A stretch of DNA of 64,000 nt from G963664225 sp964538065 (lineage in GTDB: Bacteria; Verrucomicrobiota; Verrucomicrobiia; Limisphaerales; UBA1319): assembly GCA_964538065.1 (NCBI GenBank), contig CAZIDG010000008.1, positions 22,873 to 86,872 of the forward strand. Direction: 5' to 3'. Made by a program: the position numbers and the translations under genes. The first letter of the stretch is position 1, and each line of letters opens with the position of its first letter. Of the stretch, positions 51,529-61,700 are shown piece after piece. The notes under the pieces were generated by a model, which saw only the letters and a program-made list of their open reading frames with translations, made no database searches and was not told where the DNA came from.

Positions 51529-51933
51529 TCACGGTTTGCAGGTGATCTTGTCCCAGTTGTACCCGTTCTTTTTCGCATATTCTGCGAAGACGCGCTCATG
51601 CTGGATGAGGACCGCCCTCACGATGCTGGAATCATCCGCACGGCCGAGGTTGGCCATGAAATCGGGGATGATATCCACCTTGCGATGCGCATACGTCAGG
51701 GCGAAGACGGCTGCCGCCATGGCAGAGTAGGGGAGATCCAGACATGCCTGCTCGGCGAAGTCCTCGACGGCATTGGCCAAGAAGTCCAATTGTTTCACCA
51801 AGTGGGGGTGTTCGGGAGAGCTGATCTGGGCAAACTCGGCCTTCCAGAGCGGCAATTGCCGCAGCACGGTATTCACTACGCGTGGCGTAATCGCCGATGC
51901 TCCACGATTCACATAAGCTGCAATTTCAGGCAT
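51529..51933 (-). CDS. DUF1232 (YkvA-like) protein
   Basis: A 134-residue protein. The C-terminal half holds a DUF1232-like helix pair, 'ALTYAHRKVDIIPDFMANLG' 'RADDSSIVRAVL', reminiscent of the 'SPIDLIPDFIP..G..DD' signature. The N-terminal half is helical ('VVNTVLRQLPLWKAEFAQI'). Such proteins are often membrane-associated, but this one lacks an obvious transmembrane helix. It is transcribed in the same direction as the phosphorelay genes and begins 64 bp after the last of them, so it may be the final gene of that unit. Its role is unknown. Confidence 0.65.
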   Translation of the reverse strand: MPEIAAYVNRGASAITPRVVNTVLRQLPLWKAEFAQISSPEHPHLVKQLDFLANAVEDFAEQACLDLPYSAMAAAVFALTYAHRKVDIIPDFMANLGRADDSSIVRAVLIQHERVFAEYAKKNGYNWDKITCKP

Positions 51934-51997
51934 GGTTTTTTTCTACCCGGCTCAGGTCTGGATGTAAACCGTAAAACCCTGCGGAAAAAAGCCTGGC

Positions 51998-54877
51998 TCA
52001 ATGAGGTATCGCCGTGGTGATGCATTCCCAAAGCTGTCCGAGACGGATGGGCTTGGCCAGCACGGCGGTGATGCCTGCTTCCTGGAGGTCGCGGGCCTGG
52101 AGTTTCCGGGCCGGGCTGGCGATGAGAATGACATGAGTCTTCCGCAGATTCGGGTTGGCCTTGAGGAGGCGTGCCAGGTTGATGCCGTTTTCACCATTGA
52201 TTTGGGCAGCCACGAACACCGCGCTGTAAGGTTCGCCCGACACGGAGGCACGCTGGCACATTTGGAAGGCCTCCTCGATCGTGGTGGCGGCATCGAATCT
52301 CAAATGACACGGGGCAAGCTGGCGCTGAAGCACCATGCGCTGGCCTGAGCTTGAGTTGACCAACAGGAGCCGGGGGCTGGGTGTGGGAAAAACGGGCGGT
52401 GCCAAAAGCCTTTGCGAAGTTTGCTTGGCCACTTTGATGGAGAACCAGAAAACCGAGCCTTCTCCCAGGTGGCTGTCCACCCCGATCGTGCCTCCCATCA
52501 AGGTCGCCAGTTCCTTGGCAATCACCAGTCCCAGACCGATTCCTCCATGCCGACGCGAGTCTGATCCATCCGCCTGGGTGAATGCGCTGAAGAGTAAAGG
52601 CAAATGCTTGGGAGCAATCCCAATACCGGTGTCCCGGACATCGATGCGCAGCTCCAGTTCGGTGTCGTTTTCATATTCCCTGGTCACTGTGATCATGATT
52701 TCACCCTTGTCGGTGAATTTGATGGCGTTATCGAGCAGGTTGCCCAGGAGTTGCTTGAGGCGTTCGGCATCGCCTTTCAGGCTGGTTGAGAGATTTTCCG
52801 GGATCCAACACACCAATTCCAATCCCTTGGCCTCGGCATGTTCGCCGAAGTGAATGGCGGTTTCTTCCAATACCTCGCGCAGGTCAAAATCCTTTGTATC
52901 GAGTTGGATCCTGCCGGTGTCCATCTTCGAGTAATCGAGGATGTTGTTGATGGTGGCCAACAAGCCCTCGGCGCTCGTATTGAGCGTGGCCGCGTAATCA
53001 CGCTGTTCCGGGGTGAGTTCACTCGTGGACAGCATGTTGGCCATGCCAATGATGCCGTTCATGGGGGTGCGCAGTTCATGGCTGACATTGGCCAGAAACT
53101 CGGACTTGGCGCGGTTGGCGGCATCAGCAGCTTCCTTGGCCTGAACGAGTTGCGTGTTACTGGCCTCCAGATCGCGTTGTTGCTGTTCCAGGACGGTGCG
53201 GGCAGCTTCAGCGGCTTCCTTGGCGCGGGCCAGTTCGGTGTTTTTGGCCTGCAAAATGCCACGCTGTTGTTCCAGCAATGCATTGGCGTGCCGAAGTTTT
53301 TCAAACAACCGCACTTTGTCGATGCCTGAAGACACCCGGCTGACGAGGGTGTTCAGAAAATCGTAATCCTCGGGTTTGTAATTTCGAGGGTGGTTTTCCA
53401 GGACAAAGAACACACCATAGACGTGACCATTGGCGGTGATGGGGATGGCGCAATAGGAACCGACGCTCTCAGACTCAAACAGCATCTTGGCGTTCAGAGG
53501 GTCGTTTGTAATGTTGGGGATGAAAAGCGGTTCCTTGTTCTCCATGACCCACCCGATGGTGGTGCCCGCCTGGGTGACCTTTTCGGGAAGTGTTGCTCCC
53601 ACGGCCTGGCCGTCCACGGTGCTGGCCGCGACCACATAATCACCCATTTCCGGTTTGCGCAGGATGACGCAGGCGCCGATCGACGCAGGCAGCAGCTCAG
53701 TCGCTGCCTCGGTGATCCGAGCCAGGAGGCCGTTCAATTCCTCCGGATGGTCGATGGACATTTCGATGTTGGCCAACGCGGCCTGTCGGCGGAGCTGGTG
53801 TTCCTGCACCATTTTTTCCATCTGGAGCAGTTGCTCGGTGGATTTGCGATCCGTGATGTCCCGGATGCTGGCGCTTACCAAAATGGGTCCGTCGTCGCTC
53901 GAAATGGTTTTATTGATGATTTCAATGGGAAACTGATTGCCATTCTTTTTCTGGCCCACAGCTTCGAAGATTTTGAAATTACCAAGGAGGAGGCTTTCAG
54001 ACACCGTGTTCCGGGAGGCTTCATCAAAAAGCTCCAGCAAATTATGGCCCATCAGGTCGGAGATGTCATAGCCGAACATGTCGGCCAAGGGCTGGTTGGC
54101 GTCGATGATGATGCCACGCTGGTGAACAGCAACCCCTTCCGATGTGGCCGAGGAGAGGCGTTTGTATCGCTCCTCGCTTTTGTGGGCATCGGTGATGGCC
54201 GTGTTGAGGGCGTTCTGGCGCGATTGCTCCTCGAGCTCCATGATTTGACGCCGACGGTAGGTGTCCATCCGGACACGGTGAATGTAATATCCCAAGCCGG
54301 TTGCGATGAGGAGTCCAAATCCGAAGTTCAACCATTCCATGAACTGGTTGCTCTGCAGGACGATCGCGATCCACCCCGCCAGAGCCGGGACCACCAGGCA
54401 CAGCAGCCATGGAGTGGAAAGAAAGAGGCAGCCGGAGCCTACGATCAGCAATACCAAGTTATACGTACGATGTGGATCCCGAGTCAGATAAAGATCCAGC
54501 AGGCAGTTGACGAGTACCAATCCCCCCACCAGCAGTGCAAAGGGATGTGCCCATCGCCCCGGTATGCGGAACAACGCCAAAACCAATCGGAGCAACAGGA
54601 AAATACCAGTGGCGACCGCCGCCATGTGCACGGAGGGATTGTTCAGTTGCGCCAGGTTTACATAAGGGGCTGTCAGGGAGAAAATTCCGGCCAGATACGA
54701 CTCGCTGATCGTGTATAGGGTGAAAACCACCAGCAGTGCTGTCAGCGCAGTGCGCAGGTAACCACTGACAATATCATTCAGGGCATTGGCCAGCGCTTCC
54801 TCGGTAACCGGTCGGATGGCCGGTACGCGGTAGGTATCGGTTGGAATGGCCGAGTTGATTGTGGAGGGTGGTTTCAC
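51998..54877 (-). CDS. membrane hybrid sensor kinase with a degenerate receiver domain
   Basis: A 959-residue kinase: about six membrane helices (about 42-198), PAS (about 235-345), GAF (about 385-520), a coiled coil (about 530-590), HisKA with His600 in 'FLANVSHELRTPMNG', HATPase ('NLLDNAIKFTDKG', 'DTGIGIAP', 'HGGIGLGLVIAKEL') and a C-terminal receiver-like domain (about 836-955). In that domain the acidic pocket is 'LLLVNSSSG' and the phospho-acceptor position is Ala890 ('YSAVFVAAQINGENG'), while Lys942 (AKPI) remains. The receiver therefore cannot be phosphorylated in the usual way and may be allosteric. It is the last kinase in the four-gene phosphorelay cluster, starting 76 bp after the preceding gene. 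Confidence 0.88.
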   Translation of the reverse strand: MKPPSTINSAIPTDTYRVPAIRPVTEEALANALNDIVSGYLRTALTALLVVFTLYTISESYLAGIFSLTAPYVNLAQLNNPSVHMAAVATGIFLLLRLVLALFRIPGRWAHPFALLVGGLVLVNCLLDLYLTRDPHRTYNLVLLIVGSGCLFLSTPWLLCLVVPALAGWIAIVLQSNQFMEWLNFGFGLLIATGLGYYIHRVRMDTYRRRQIMELEEQSRQNALNTAITDAHKSEERYKRLSSATSEGVAVHQRGIIIDANQPLADMFGYDISDLMGHNLLELFDEASRNTVSESLLLGNFKIFEAVGQKKNGNQFPIEIINKTISSDDGPILVSASIRDITDRKSTEQLLQMEKMVQEHQLRRQAALANIEMSIDHPEELNGLLARITEAATELLPASIGACVILRKPEMGDYVVAASTVDGQAVGATLPEKVTQAGTTIGWVMENKEPLFIPNITNDPLNAKMLFESESVGSYCAIPITANGHVYGVFFVLENHPRNYKPEDYDFLNTLVSRVSSGIDKVRLFEKLRHANALLEQQRGILQAKNTELARAKEAAEAARTVLEQQQRDLEASNTQLVQAKEAADAANRAKSEFLANVSHELRTPMNGIIGMANMLSTSELTPEQRDYAATLNTSAEGLLATINNILDYSKMDTGRIQLDTKDFDLREVLEETAIHFGEHAEAKGLELVCWIPENLSTSLKGDAERLKQLLGNLLDNAIKFTDKGEIMITVTREYENDTELELRIDVRDTGIGIAPKHLPLLFSAFTQADGSDSRRHGGIGLGLVIAKELATLMGGTIGVDSHLGEGSVFWFSIKVAKQTSQRLLAPPVFPTPSPRLLLVNSSSGQRMVLQRQLAPCHLRFDAATTIEEAFQMCQRASVSGEPYSAVFVAAQINGENGINLARLLKANPNLRKTHVILIASPARKLQARDLQEAGITAVLAKPIRLGQLWECITTAIPH

Positions 54878-54953
54878 AGAGTGACTTATATCGGTGAGTG
54901 AGTCAGTGTGTGCTGTTTCGCAATTTCATTGCGTGCCATGGGAGATGAGCGTG

Positions 54954-56267
54954 TCATTTGGACAGCCTCCCTTTGAGCACGAACGCCAATGCCTTGACCG
55001 TGAGTTCGATGAAAAAGAAGGGTTTGGCAATCAGATCGTTGCCACCGCTCAGGCTGGATCGCGCCCGGCTCTCAAAATCGGTCAGGCTGGTGACGAAAAT
55101 GACGGGTGTTGTCTGGTTCAGGGGCAGCGAGCGAAGCCGGGTGCAAAGCTCAAAACCGTTCATGCCGGGCATGTCCACGTCCAGAATGATCAAGTCATAT
55201 TGCTTTTGAGAGAGCAACTTGTCAGCCTGCATAGGATCCTCAATGCCTTCCGACTTGAGCTGGGCTTTTTCGAGCGCGTAGATGATGGCGCGGCGGGAGA
55301 TGATTTCGTCATCCACCACCAGAATACTGATGGGAGGATTGTCCATCACACTGGGGCCGGTGCCCTTTTCGAAGAGAATTCCCAGGAAATCCACCACATG
55401 CGCGATGGTGCGCATGACCGACGGGGTGATGTTTTTCGGTTTTTCGTTGAGTTCCTTGAGCAAGGCCTCCAGGGCGCTGCACATCTGAGCGATGTTTTTA
55501 ATGCCCACCATGGCTGCATTGCCAGTCAGAGAGTGCACCTTGCGATACATCTCAAATAACAACCCCAGCCGCGCAGTCTCGTTGGGGGCGCGCAGGAACT
55601 CGTGCATCAGCTTGCGCAAACCTGCCAGCGATTCCGGCGCCGACTCGAGAAACGTGCGCAACAACTCCTTCTCGAAGGCGGCGTCCTCTTCTGCATCCAC
55701 CTTGATGAGGGGCTCCTTGATTTTGGGCTCACGAGGCTGGGTGGGAGCCGGGGAGGTCGAAACGTCAGTGGGCGTGGTGGACGGAGCATCAACCTGTGCA
55801 AGGGATGGGGTTGGTGCAGGGGTGGCTGCGCCGGGTGCGCTCGCAGCGGCTGGCTGTGAAGTCTGTATTGGCGCGGCAGGTTCCTTCTGGGCCGATCCCT
55901 TTGAACTCATCGCATTCTTGAGTGCATCGATGATCTGGCGTGGGGTCAGGGATGCCTTGTTGAATACCTGAGTCGCGCCGGCTTGATTCGCCTCGTTAAT
56001 CATGTTCGGCACGTAGGCGTTGGTGAAAACCATCACCGGCAGTTTTTCATAAGCCTTCTGGGCACGGATTTTGCGCAGGATTTGAAGACCGTCCATCTTG
56101 GGCAGCATCAGGTCCAGTAGCAGAGCATCAGGATGAGCTTCATGCACCCGATAAAAGCCCGTTTGACCGTCCGCCGCGATTTCAACCTCGAAGCCTTCCT
56201 TATCCAACCGGCTGCGATAAATGTTGGCGATGATCGGATCATCTTCAATTATAAGGACTTTTGACAT
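54954..56267 (-). CDS. REC-Hpt-REC phosphorelay protein
   Basis: A 437-residue protein without kinase or DNA-binding domains. Residues 1-120 are a receiver (Asp52 in 'LLLDLMLPKMDG', Lys104). A Pro/Ala/Thr-rich linker covers about 125-190. An Hpt four-helix domain spans about 195-300 with His245 in 'RKVHSLTGNAAMVG', and a second receiver about 313-430 (Asp363 in 'IILDVDMPGMNG', Lys415). It could shuttle phosphoryl groups between the hybrid kinases encoded on both sides: His-Asp-His-Asp steps inside one protein. It begins 14 bp after the upstream kinase stop and is 76 bp before the membrane kinase. Confidence 0.9.
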   Translation of the reverse strand: MSKVLIIEDDPIIANIYRSRLDKEGFEVEIAADGQTGFYRVHEAHPDALLLDLMLPKMDGLQILRKIRAQKAYEKLPVMVFTNAYVPNMINEANQAGATQVFNKASLTPRQIIDALKNAMSSKGSAQKEPAAPIQTSQPAAASAPGAATPAPTPSLAQVDAPSTTPTDVSTSPAPTQPREPKIKEPLIKVDAEEDAAFEKELLRTFLESAPESLAGLRKLMHEFLRAPNETARLGLLFEMYRKVHSLTGNAAMVGIKNIAQMCSALEALLKELNEKPKNITPSVMRTIAHVVDFLGILFEKGTGPSVMDNPPISILVVDDEIISRRAIIYALEKAQLKSEGIEDPMQADKLLSQKQYDLIILDVDMPGMNGFELCTRLRSLPLNQTTPVIFVTSLTDFESRARSSLSGGNDLIAKPFFFIELTVKALAFVLKGRLSK

Positions 56268-56281
56268 GGCAGGTATGTTGG

Positions 56282-58762
56282 TTAGGAGTGCGAGTGCATG
56301 TAGTTGTCGAGAAAACCTCGAATCCGCGAAAACTCATTTTGGGCCTGCTCGAATACGGGGCGGGCCTCTGAGATTTTGTTCTCCACACACCGGTGTTCGA
56401 TTTCAGAAAACGCCCTGGCAATGCGGGCCATGCCACAGGTGGCGCTTGCGCCGGCACTTCCATGGGCCAGGTGTTGGAGGTCCTTGGTCATGCCCTTGCT
56501 GAGGGCTTCACTCATTTTTTCCATCCGCCCTGCGGTCTGGGTAACGTACAGGTCCACCAGTTCACGCAGGTTGTTCTGGTCTCCATTGGCGAAATCGAGC
56601 AATCGCTCCATGTCCACGGAGGGTTCCATTGATGCGGCCGGCGCGGACGGCGTCGGAGTTTCGACGGGTGTCCTTGCTGGTGGTGGTGCGGCCGGGGCCG
56701 CGGGACGGCTCTGGGATTTCTGGGATGGCGTGGCCGGTCCCCATTGTTCAATGACCTTCAGCAGCGCGTCGGCACGCACCGGCTTGCTGAGAAAGTCATC
56801 CATGCCTGCGGCCAGACATTTTTCGCGATCCCCGACCATGACGCGGGCTGTAAGCGCGATGATCACGCACGGGTGGTGATCCGGGGAGGCTGAGGCGCTT
56901 TGCTGTTCCCGCAGGCGGATGCGGCGGGTTGCTTCCAAACCGTCAAGCTTGGGCATCTGCACATCCATGAACACAAGATCATAGGAGTGGTTCTCCAACG
57001 CTTCCACGGCTTCAAGACCGTTGTTGGCCACATCGGCTGTGTACCCCATGCGCCCCAGGAGGCTGAGCAAAACCTTCTGGTTGATGACGTTGTCATCGAT
57101 CACCAGCATTCGTAACGGCATTCTGCTGGCGAGTTTGTTTTCTGTTGGCTGTGCAGCGGGTGCGGCCTTGGTGGGCGCCTCCACGTCCTGCATGACCCGA
57201 TGCAGCGCCGCAACAAAAGAGGATGTCTTGACCGGCTTGGTCAGGTGTGTGACGGCTGTCACTTGTGAGGCGCGCTGGGCCTGATCCCGGTTTCCAACCA
57301 GTTGCAGGAGGATGCATCGGGGTGGTTTCTCAAAAGTCATCTGCCGCAATTCCCGGCAAAACGCGGCGCCATCCATTTCAGGCATCTGCAAGTCCACAAG
57401 GACGAGGTCGGGTGGGGATATGGTGCGCAGCAGGGCTAACGCTTTCAGTGCCGAAGTGGTTTCCTGACATGCCAGCCCATTGCGGTGGCACAATTGCTTG
57501 ATGGCTGCGCAACTGGCGGCACTGTCGTCCACCACCAGGGCACTCAGTCCCTTAAATGAGGCCGCCGGAGCAGGGACGGTGACCTCCAGGCTCGACGCAG
57601 CAGTCTGGACTTGAATGGTAAAATGGAAGATGGAGCCCACCCCCGGTGTGCTTTCCACCCACATTGCGCCTCCCATCAATTCGGCCAGTCGTTTGCTGAT
57701 GGACAATCCCAGCCCGGTTCCACCGAATTTACGGGTCGTGGAGGCGTCGGCCTGGCTGAACGATTTGAAGAGCCGTTCCTGTTTTTCCGGGGGGATGCCG
57801 ATGCCAGTATCCTGGACTGTGAAATGCAGACAACGGCCGGCGTGCGCAGAGATTGGCTGCTCCGCATCCAGACGCACGTTGAGCACGATCTCGCCCGCAT
57901 GGGTGAATTTGATGGCGTTGCTGACCAGGTTCAGAAGGATCTGGCGGAGACGCGTCACATCCCCCACCACCGTGCCGGGCGTGCCCTCCTCGAGGGCATA
58001 CACCAGATCGAGCCCCTTTTCGCCGGCCTTTGTGGCCATGACATCGACCGCACTTTCCAGGCAGGCACGGAGATCGAACGGTTGGTTCTCCAGTTCGAGT
58101 TTGCCCGATTCGATCTTGGAGAAATCCAGAATGCCATCCAGAATGTTCAACAGCGCATCGCCGCTGGAACGGATCGTTTCCACCAGGTCGCGCTGCTCGG
58201 GGTTCAGATCGGTTTGCAGGAGGAGGCCGGTCAGGGCGATCACACCGTTCATCGGCGTCCGGATTTCGTGGCTCATGTTGGCCAGAAACTCTGATTTGGC
58301 CCGGGTGGCTGTTTCTGCTGATTCGGAAGCCATGCGGGCGGACATCAAATCCTTGTGGGTCCTGGCCAGTTCATCCTGCATGAATTTGGCCCGCAACGTT
58401 GCGCGGATCCGTGCCCGCAATTCCGGCACTTCAAAAGGCTTGGTGATGTAATCGGTCGCGCCCAGTTCGAAACATCGCACCTTGTCATCCATGTTGTCCC
58501 AGCCTGTCAGCATGATCACCGGGATGTTTCGCAGGGCGGTGTCCCCTTTCAGTTGTTGAAGGACTTCAAAGCCGGAGAGGCCGGGCATGGTGATGTCCAG
58601 CAGGATGAGGTCAAACGGTTGCCGTCGCGCCAGCATGAGCCCCGTGGCGCCATCGTGCGCCGAGGTGATGCACACGGGCTCCTCCTCGAAGCTGGAGTGC
58701 ATCACGTCCTCGAGTTCCGTGGCGTCATCAATCAGCAAGATTTGGGCTGTATGGGTATGCAT
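56282..58762 (-). CDS. soluble hybrid histidine kinase REC-HisKA-HATPase-REC-REC-Hpt
   Basis: An 826-residue kinase with no membrane helix. An N-terminal receiver (Asp56 in 'DLILLDITMPGLSG') is followed by HisKA (His165 in 'FLANMSHEIRTPMNG'), HATPase ('NLVSNAIKFTHAGE', 'DTGIGIPP', 'GGTGLGLSISKRLA'), a second receiver (about 405-525, Asp457), a third (about 550-675, Asp600), a Pro-rich linker and a C-terminal Hpt (His767 in 'HLAHGSAGASATCG'). The start at 58762 lies 10 bp after the upstream kinase stop. The ORF extended to 58879 would overlap that gene by 107 bp. A complete multistep relay in one chain. Confidence 0.9.
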   Translation of the reverse strand: MHTHTAQILLIDDATELEDVMHSSFEEEPVCITSAHDGATGLMLARRQPFDLILLDITMPGLSGFEVLQQLKGDTALRNIPVIMLTGWDNMDDKVRCFELGATDYITKPFEVPELRARIRATLRAKFMQDELARTHKDLMSARMASESAETATRAKSEFLANMSHEIRTPMNGVIALTGLLLQTDLNPEQRDLVETIRSSGDALLNILDGILDFSKIESGKLELENQPFDLRACLESAVDVMATKAGEKGLDLVYALEEGTPGTVVGDVTRLRQILLNLVSNAIKFTHAGEIVLNVRLDAEQPISAHAGRCLHFTVQDTGIGIPPEKQERLFKSFSQADASTTRKFGGTGLGLSISKRLAELMGGAMWVESTPGVGSIFHFTIQVQTAASSLEVTVPAPAASFKGLSALVVDDSAASCAAIKQLCHRNGLACQETTSALKALALLRTISPPDLVLVDLQMPEMDGAAFCRELRQMTFEKPPRCILLQLVGNRDQAQRASQVTAVTHLTKPVKTSSFVAALHRVMQDVEAPTKAAPAAQPTENKLASRMPLRMLVIDDNVINQKVLLSLLGRMGYTADVANNGLEAVEALENHSYDLVFMDVQMPKLDGLEATRRIRLREQQSASASPDHHPCVIIALTARVMVGDREKCLAAGMDDFLSKPVRADALLKVIEQWGPATPSQKSQSRPAAPAAPPPARTPVETPTPSAPAASMEPSVDMERLLDFANGDQNNLRELVDLYVTQTAGRMEKMSEALSKGMTKDLQHLAHGSAGASATCGMARIARAFSEIEHRCVENKISEARPVFEQAQNEFSRIRGFLDNYMHSHS

Positions 58763-58772
58763 GCGGAATGGC

Positions 58773-61700
58773 CTACAAACGATGATCAGGGGGTGTCGGG
58801 CTTCCGGATCCCTGGAGTCGTGCCAGCTCGGTCTCCACGGCTGCCACGACGTTGCGAAATTCCTTTTGCAGCTTGTCATGGAGGGATGCGACGTCGCTGT
58901 ATGCCTCAGCCCTCCCGGCCTTCTCCATTTGGGAACAGAGGCTGGCCAGCAACCGGGCGCCCAGATTGCTGCTGCTGCCTTTGAGACTGTGGGCCGCAGC
59001 GGCCAGCGCCGTCGTATTGCGTGCCGTCATGGCCTGTTCAATCTGCTGAAGGCGTGAGGCGCCATCCTTCAGGAAAAGCTCCAATAATTCACTCACTGCT
59101 TCGGGAGAATCAGCAATCCCCAGGTCCCTCCAGGCGTCCAGTGCCAGGTGTTCGTTGGATCGGACGTTTGATTCGCCAGGCGAGGCAAGGCTGGTGTTTT
59201 TGCCCATGGCGCGCTCCAACGCGGCGTGGAGTTCCTCCAAATGCACCGGTTTGCTGATGTAGTCATCCATGCCTGCGTCCAGGCATCGCTGGCGATCGCC
59301 TGCCAGGGCGTTGGCGGTGAGGGCAATGATATGGCATGGCGCACCGGCCTGGGTTTTCTGCCGTTCGCGTAACAGGCGTGAAGCTTCGTAACCATCCATC
59401 TCCGGCATCTGGCAGTCCATGAGCACCACATCGTACGGGATGTTTTTGAGGGCTTGAAGCACTTCAATGCCATTGGCCACGGCGTCGGCTCCATGACCGA
59501 GTTTTTTCAACTGACGCAGAATGACCTTTTGGTTTACCGGATTATCCTCTGCAACCAGGATCCGCATGCCGATCCGGCGTCCAGAGGCGGGGGCGGATTC
59601 GAGGGCCTGGGCCGCAGTGGGTGCTTGACCGGCAGGCGACTCAGGCGCCTGGGAACACACCCTTTCCAGACATTCCTCCAGCTTGGATTGTTTGACTGGC
59701 TTGACCAGATAGGCGCACAGGCCCAGTTCCTTGAGCTTCACGTCGTCCAAACGCAATCCTAGCGAGGTGAGCATGAGCATGCGGACATCGCCGCCATGGG
59801 GATTGGTTCGTATTTTCCGGGCCAGCGTGACGCCATCCATTTCCGGCATCTGATGATCGAGGATGATCAAATCATACGGCAGCCCCTTCTGCCAGGCCGC
59901 CTCAAGCATCTCCAAGGCTTCCGTGCCGCCACTGGCTGTGTCGGTGATCATGTGGAAGGAGCCAAGCTGGTGTTCCAGCAAGCGCCGGTTTGTGGCGTTG
60001 TCATCCACAATCAGGGCGTGCATTCCAGCGAGCGCACTCTTGCCCCTTGGCGTCTGGCTCGTTGCGATGGGTTGCTTTTCCAGCGGTATCCTGAAGTGAA
60101 ATGTTGAGCCTTTGCCCAGATCGCTGCAGACCCCGATATCCCCTCCCATCAACTCGGTCAATTGTTTGCAGATGGCCAGTCCCAGGCCTGTGCCACCATA
60201 CTTGCGCGTGGTCGAGCCGTCCGCCTGCGTGAATGACTGGAAGATCATTTGCTGCACTTCGGGCCGGATTCCAATGCCGGTGTCCCGCACGGAGAATTTC
60301 AACGTCACGTTGTTGTTGTTCTCATCCTGGCGTTCAACCCGGACCACCACCTCGCCTTCATGCGTAAATTTGACGGCATTGCTCAGAAGGTTGACAATGA
60401 CCTGGCGCAATCGCCCGGGATCACCCCGCAGTTTGGCCGGCACATCATGATCAACCCAGAAGAGCAGCTCCAACCCTTTGCTGTACGCCTTGGTTGCCAG
60501 CAGCTCCACCGTTCCTTCCACCAATTCCACCAGGTCGAAGTCGATTTTCTCCAATTCCATCTTCCCCGCTTCTATCTTTGAGAAATCGAGAATGTCATTG
60601 ATGATCGTCAGGAGCGAATCGGCACTGGACCGGATGGTGTCGACAAAATCATGCTGATCCTCTGATAGCTCGGTATCCATCAGCAACCCGGACATGCCAA
60701 TGATGGCGTTCATGGGGGTGCGGATTTCATGGCTCATGTTTGCCAGGAATTCGGACTTGATGCGCGCAGTCTCCAAGGCCGCATCACGGGCAACCTGCAG
60801 TTCTCTTTGCGCCATCTCCAGCGCTGTGATGTCCTTGGATATTCCGAACGTGCCAATGATGACACCGTCGTTGTTGCGCATGGGCATCTTGGTCGTCAGC
60901 GCCCAGGTTTCGTGACCATCCGGCCAGGTCTCCTTTTCGGGCTTGTCCAACACGGGGATGCCGGTGCGGATGATCCTCTGCTCATCTTCATACGCTGCCC
61001 GGGCATGTTCCTCGGAAAAGAAATCAAAGTCACTCTTGCCAATGATGTCCTCGAGGGCCTTTGTGTTAAAGCGCTCCAGCAGGCCGCGGCTCACGCGGAT
61101 GAAACGCGACTGGGCATCCTTGAAATAGATCTGGTCTGGTGTGTTGTTCAGCAGGGTGCGCAACAGGTCGCGTTCCCGGTTGAGTTCTTCCTCAATGCGT
61201 TTCCGCTCGGTCACATTCCAGAAAATCCCCTGCGTGCCAATGATTTCACCCTCATCGTTGCGGATGGGGGTTTTCACCACATGCACGTATATTTTGCCCC
61301 CTGTCGCGGTCTGGTGGGCTTCCACGGTGTCGAGAATTTCACCCGTGGACATGATCCGGATGTCGTCACGCTGGTATTTCTGGGCTAATTCCCGCGGATA
61401 AAAATCGAAATCGGTCTTGCCGATGATCTTTTCGAGGGGGCATCCAACGGTGTCACAGAACCGCTTGTTGGCGAAGGTGAAGCGAAAGTTGACGTCCTTG
61501 CGGAATATATTCTGAGGAAGACCTTCAACCAGGGAATTGTAAAAGGAATTGGCTATTTTGTACGAGCGCTCGGCAGCCTTCTGGTTCTCCAGCGCCTTGG
61601 ACAACTCCTTCTGCATGTGAGCCAATTCCATCTGCAGGGCAGCCTGGGTGCCCAGCAAACGCAATGTCTCGGCTTCCCTTTCTGACAGCGTCCGGGGTTT

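Noticed and set aside
53390..54718. 442-codon open frame on the plus strand
   Set aside because: Lies antisense to the membrane hybrid kinase, whose domains are intact; the frame has no recognisable motif and arises from GC-rich codon mirroring.
57615..58451. 278-codon open frame on the plus strand
   Set aside because: Antisense of the REC-HisKA-REC-REC-Hpt kinase, without motif or start signal.
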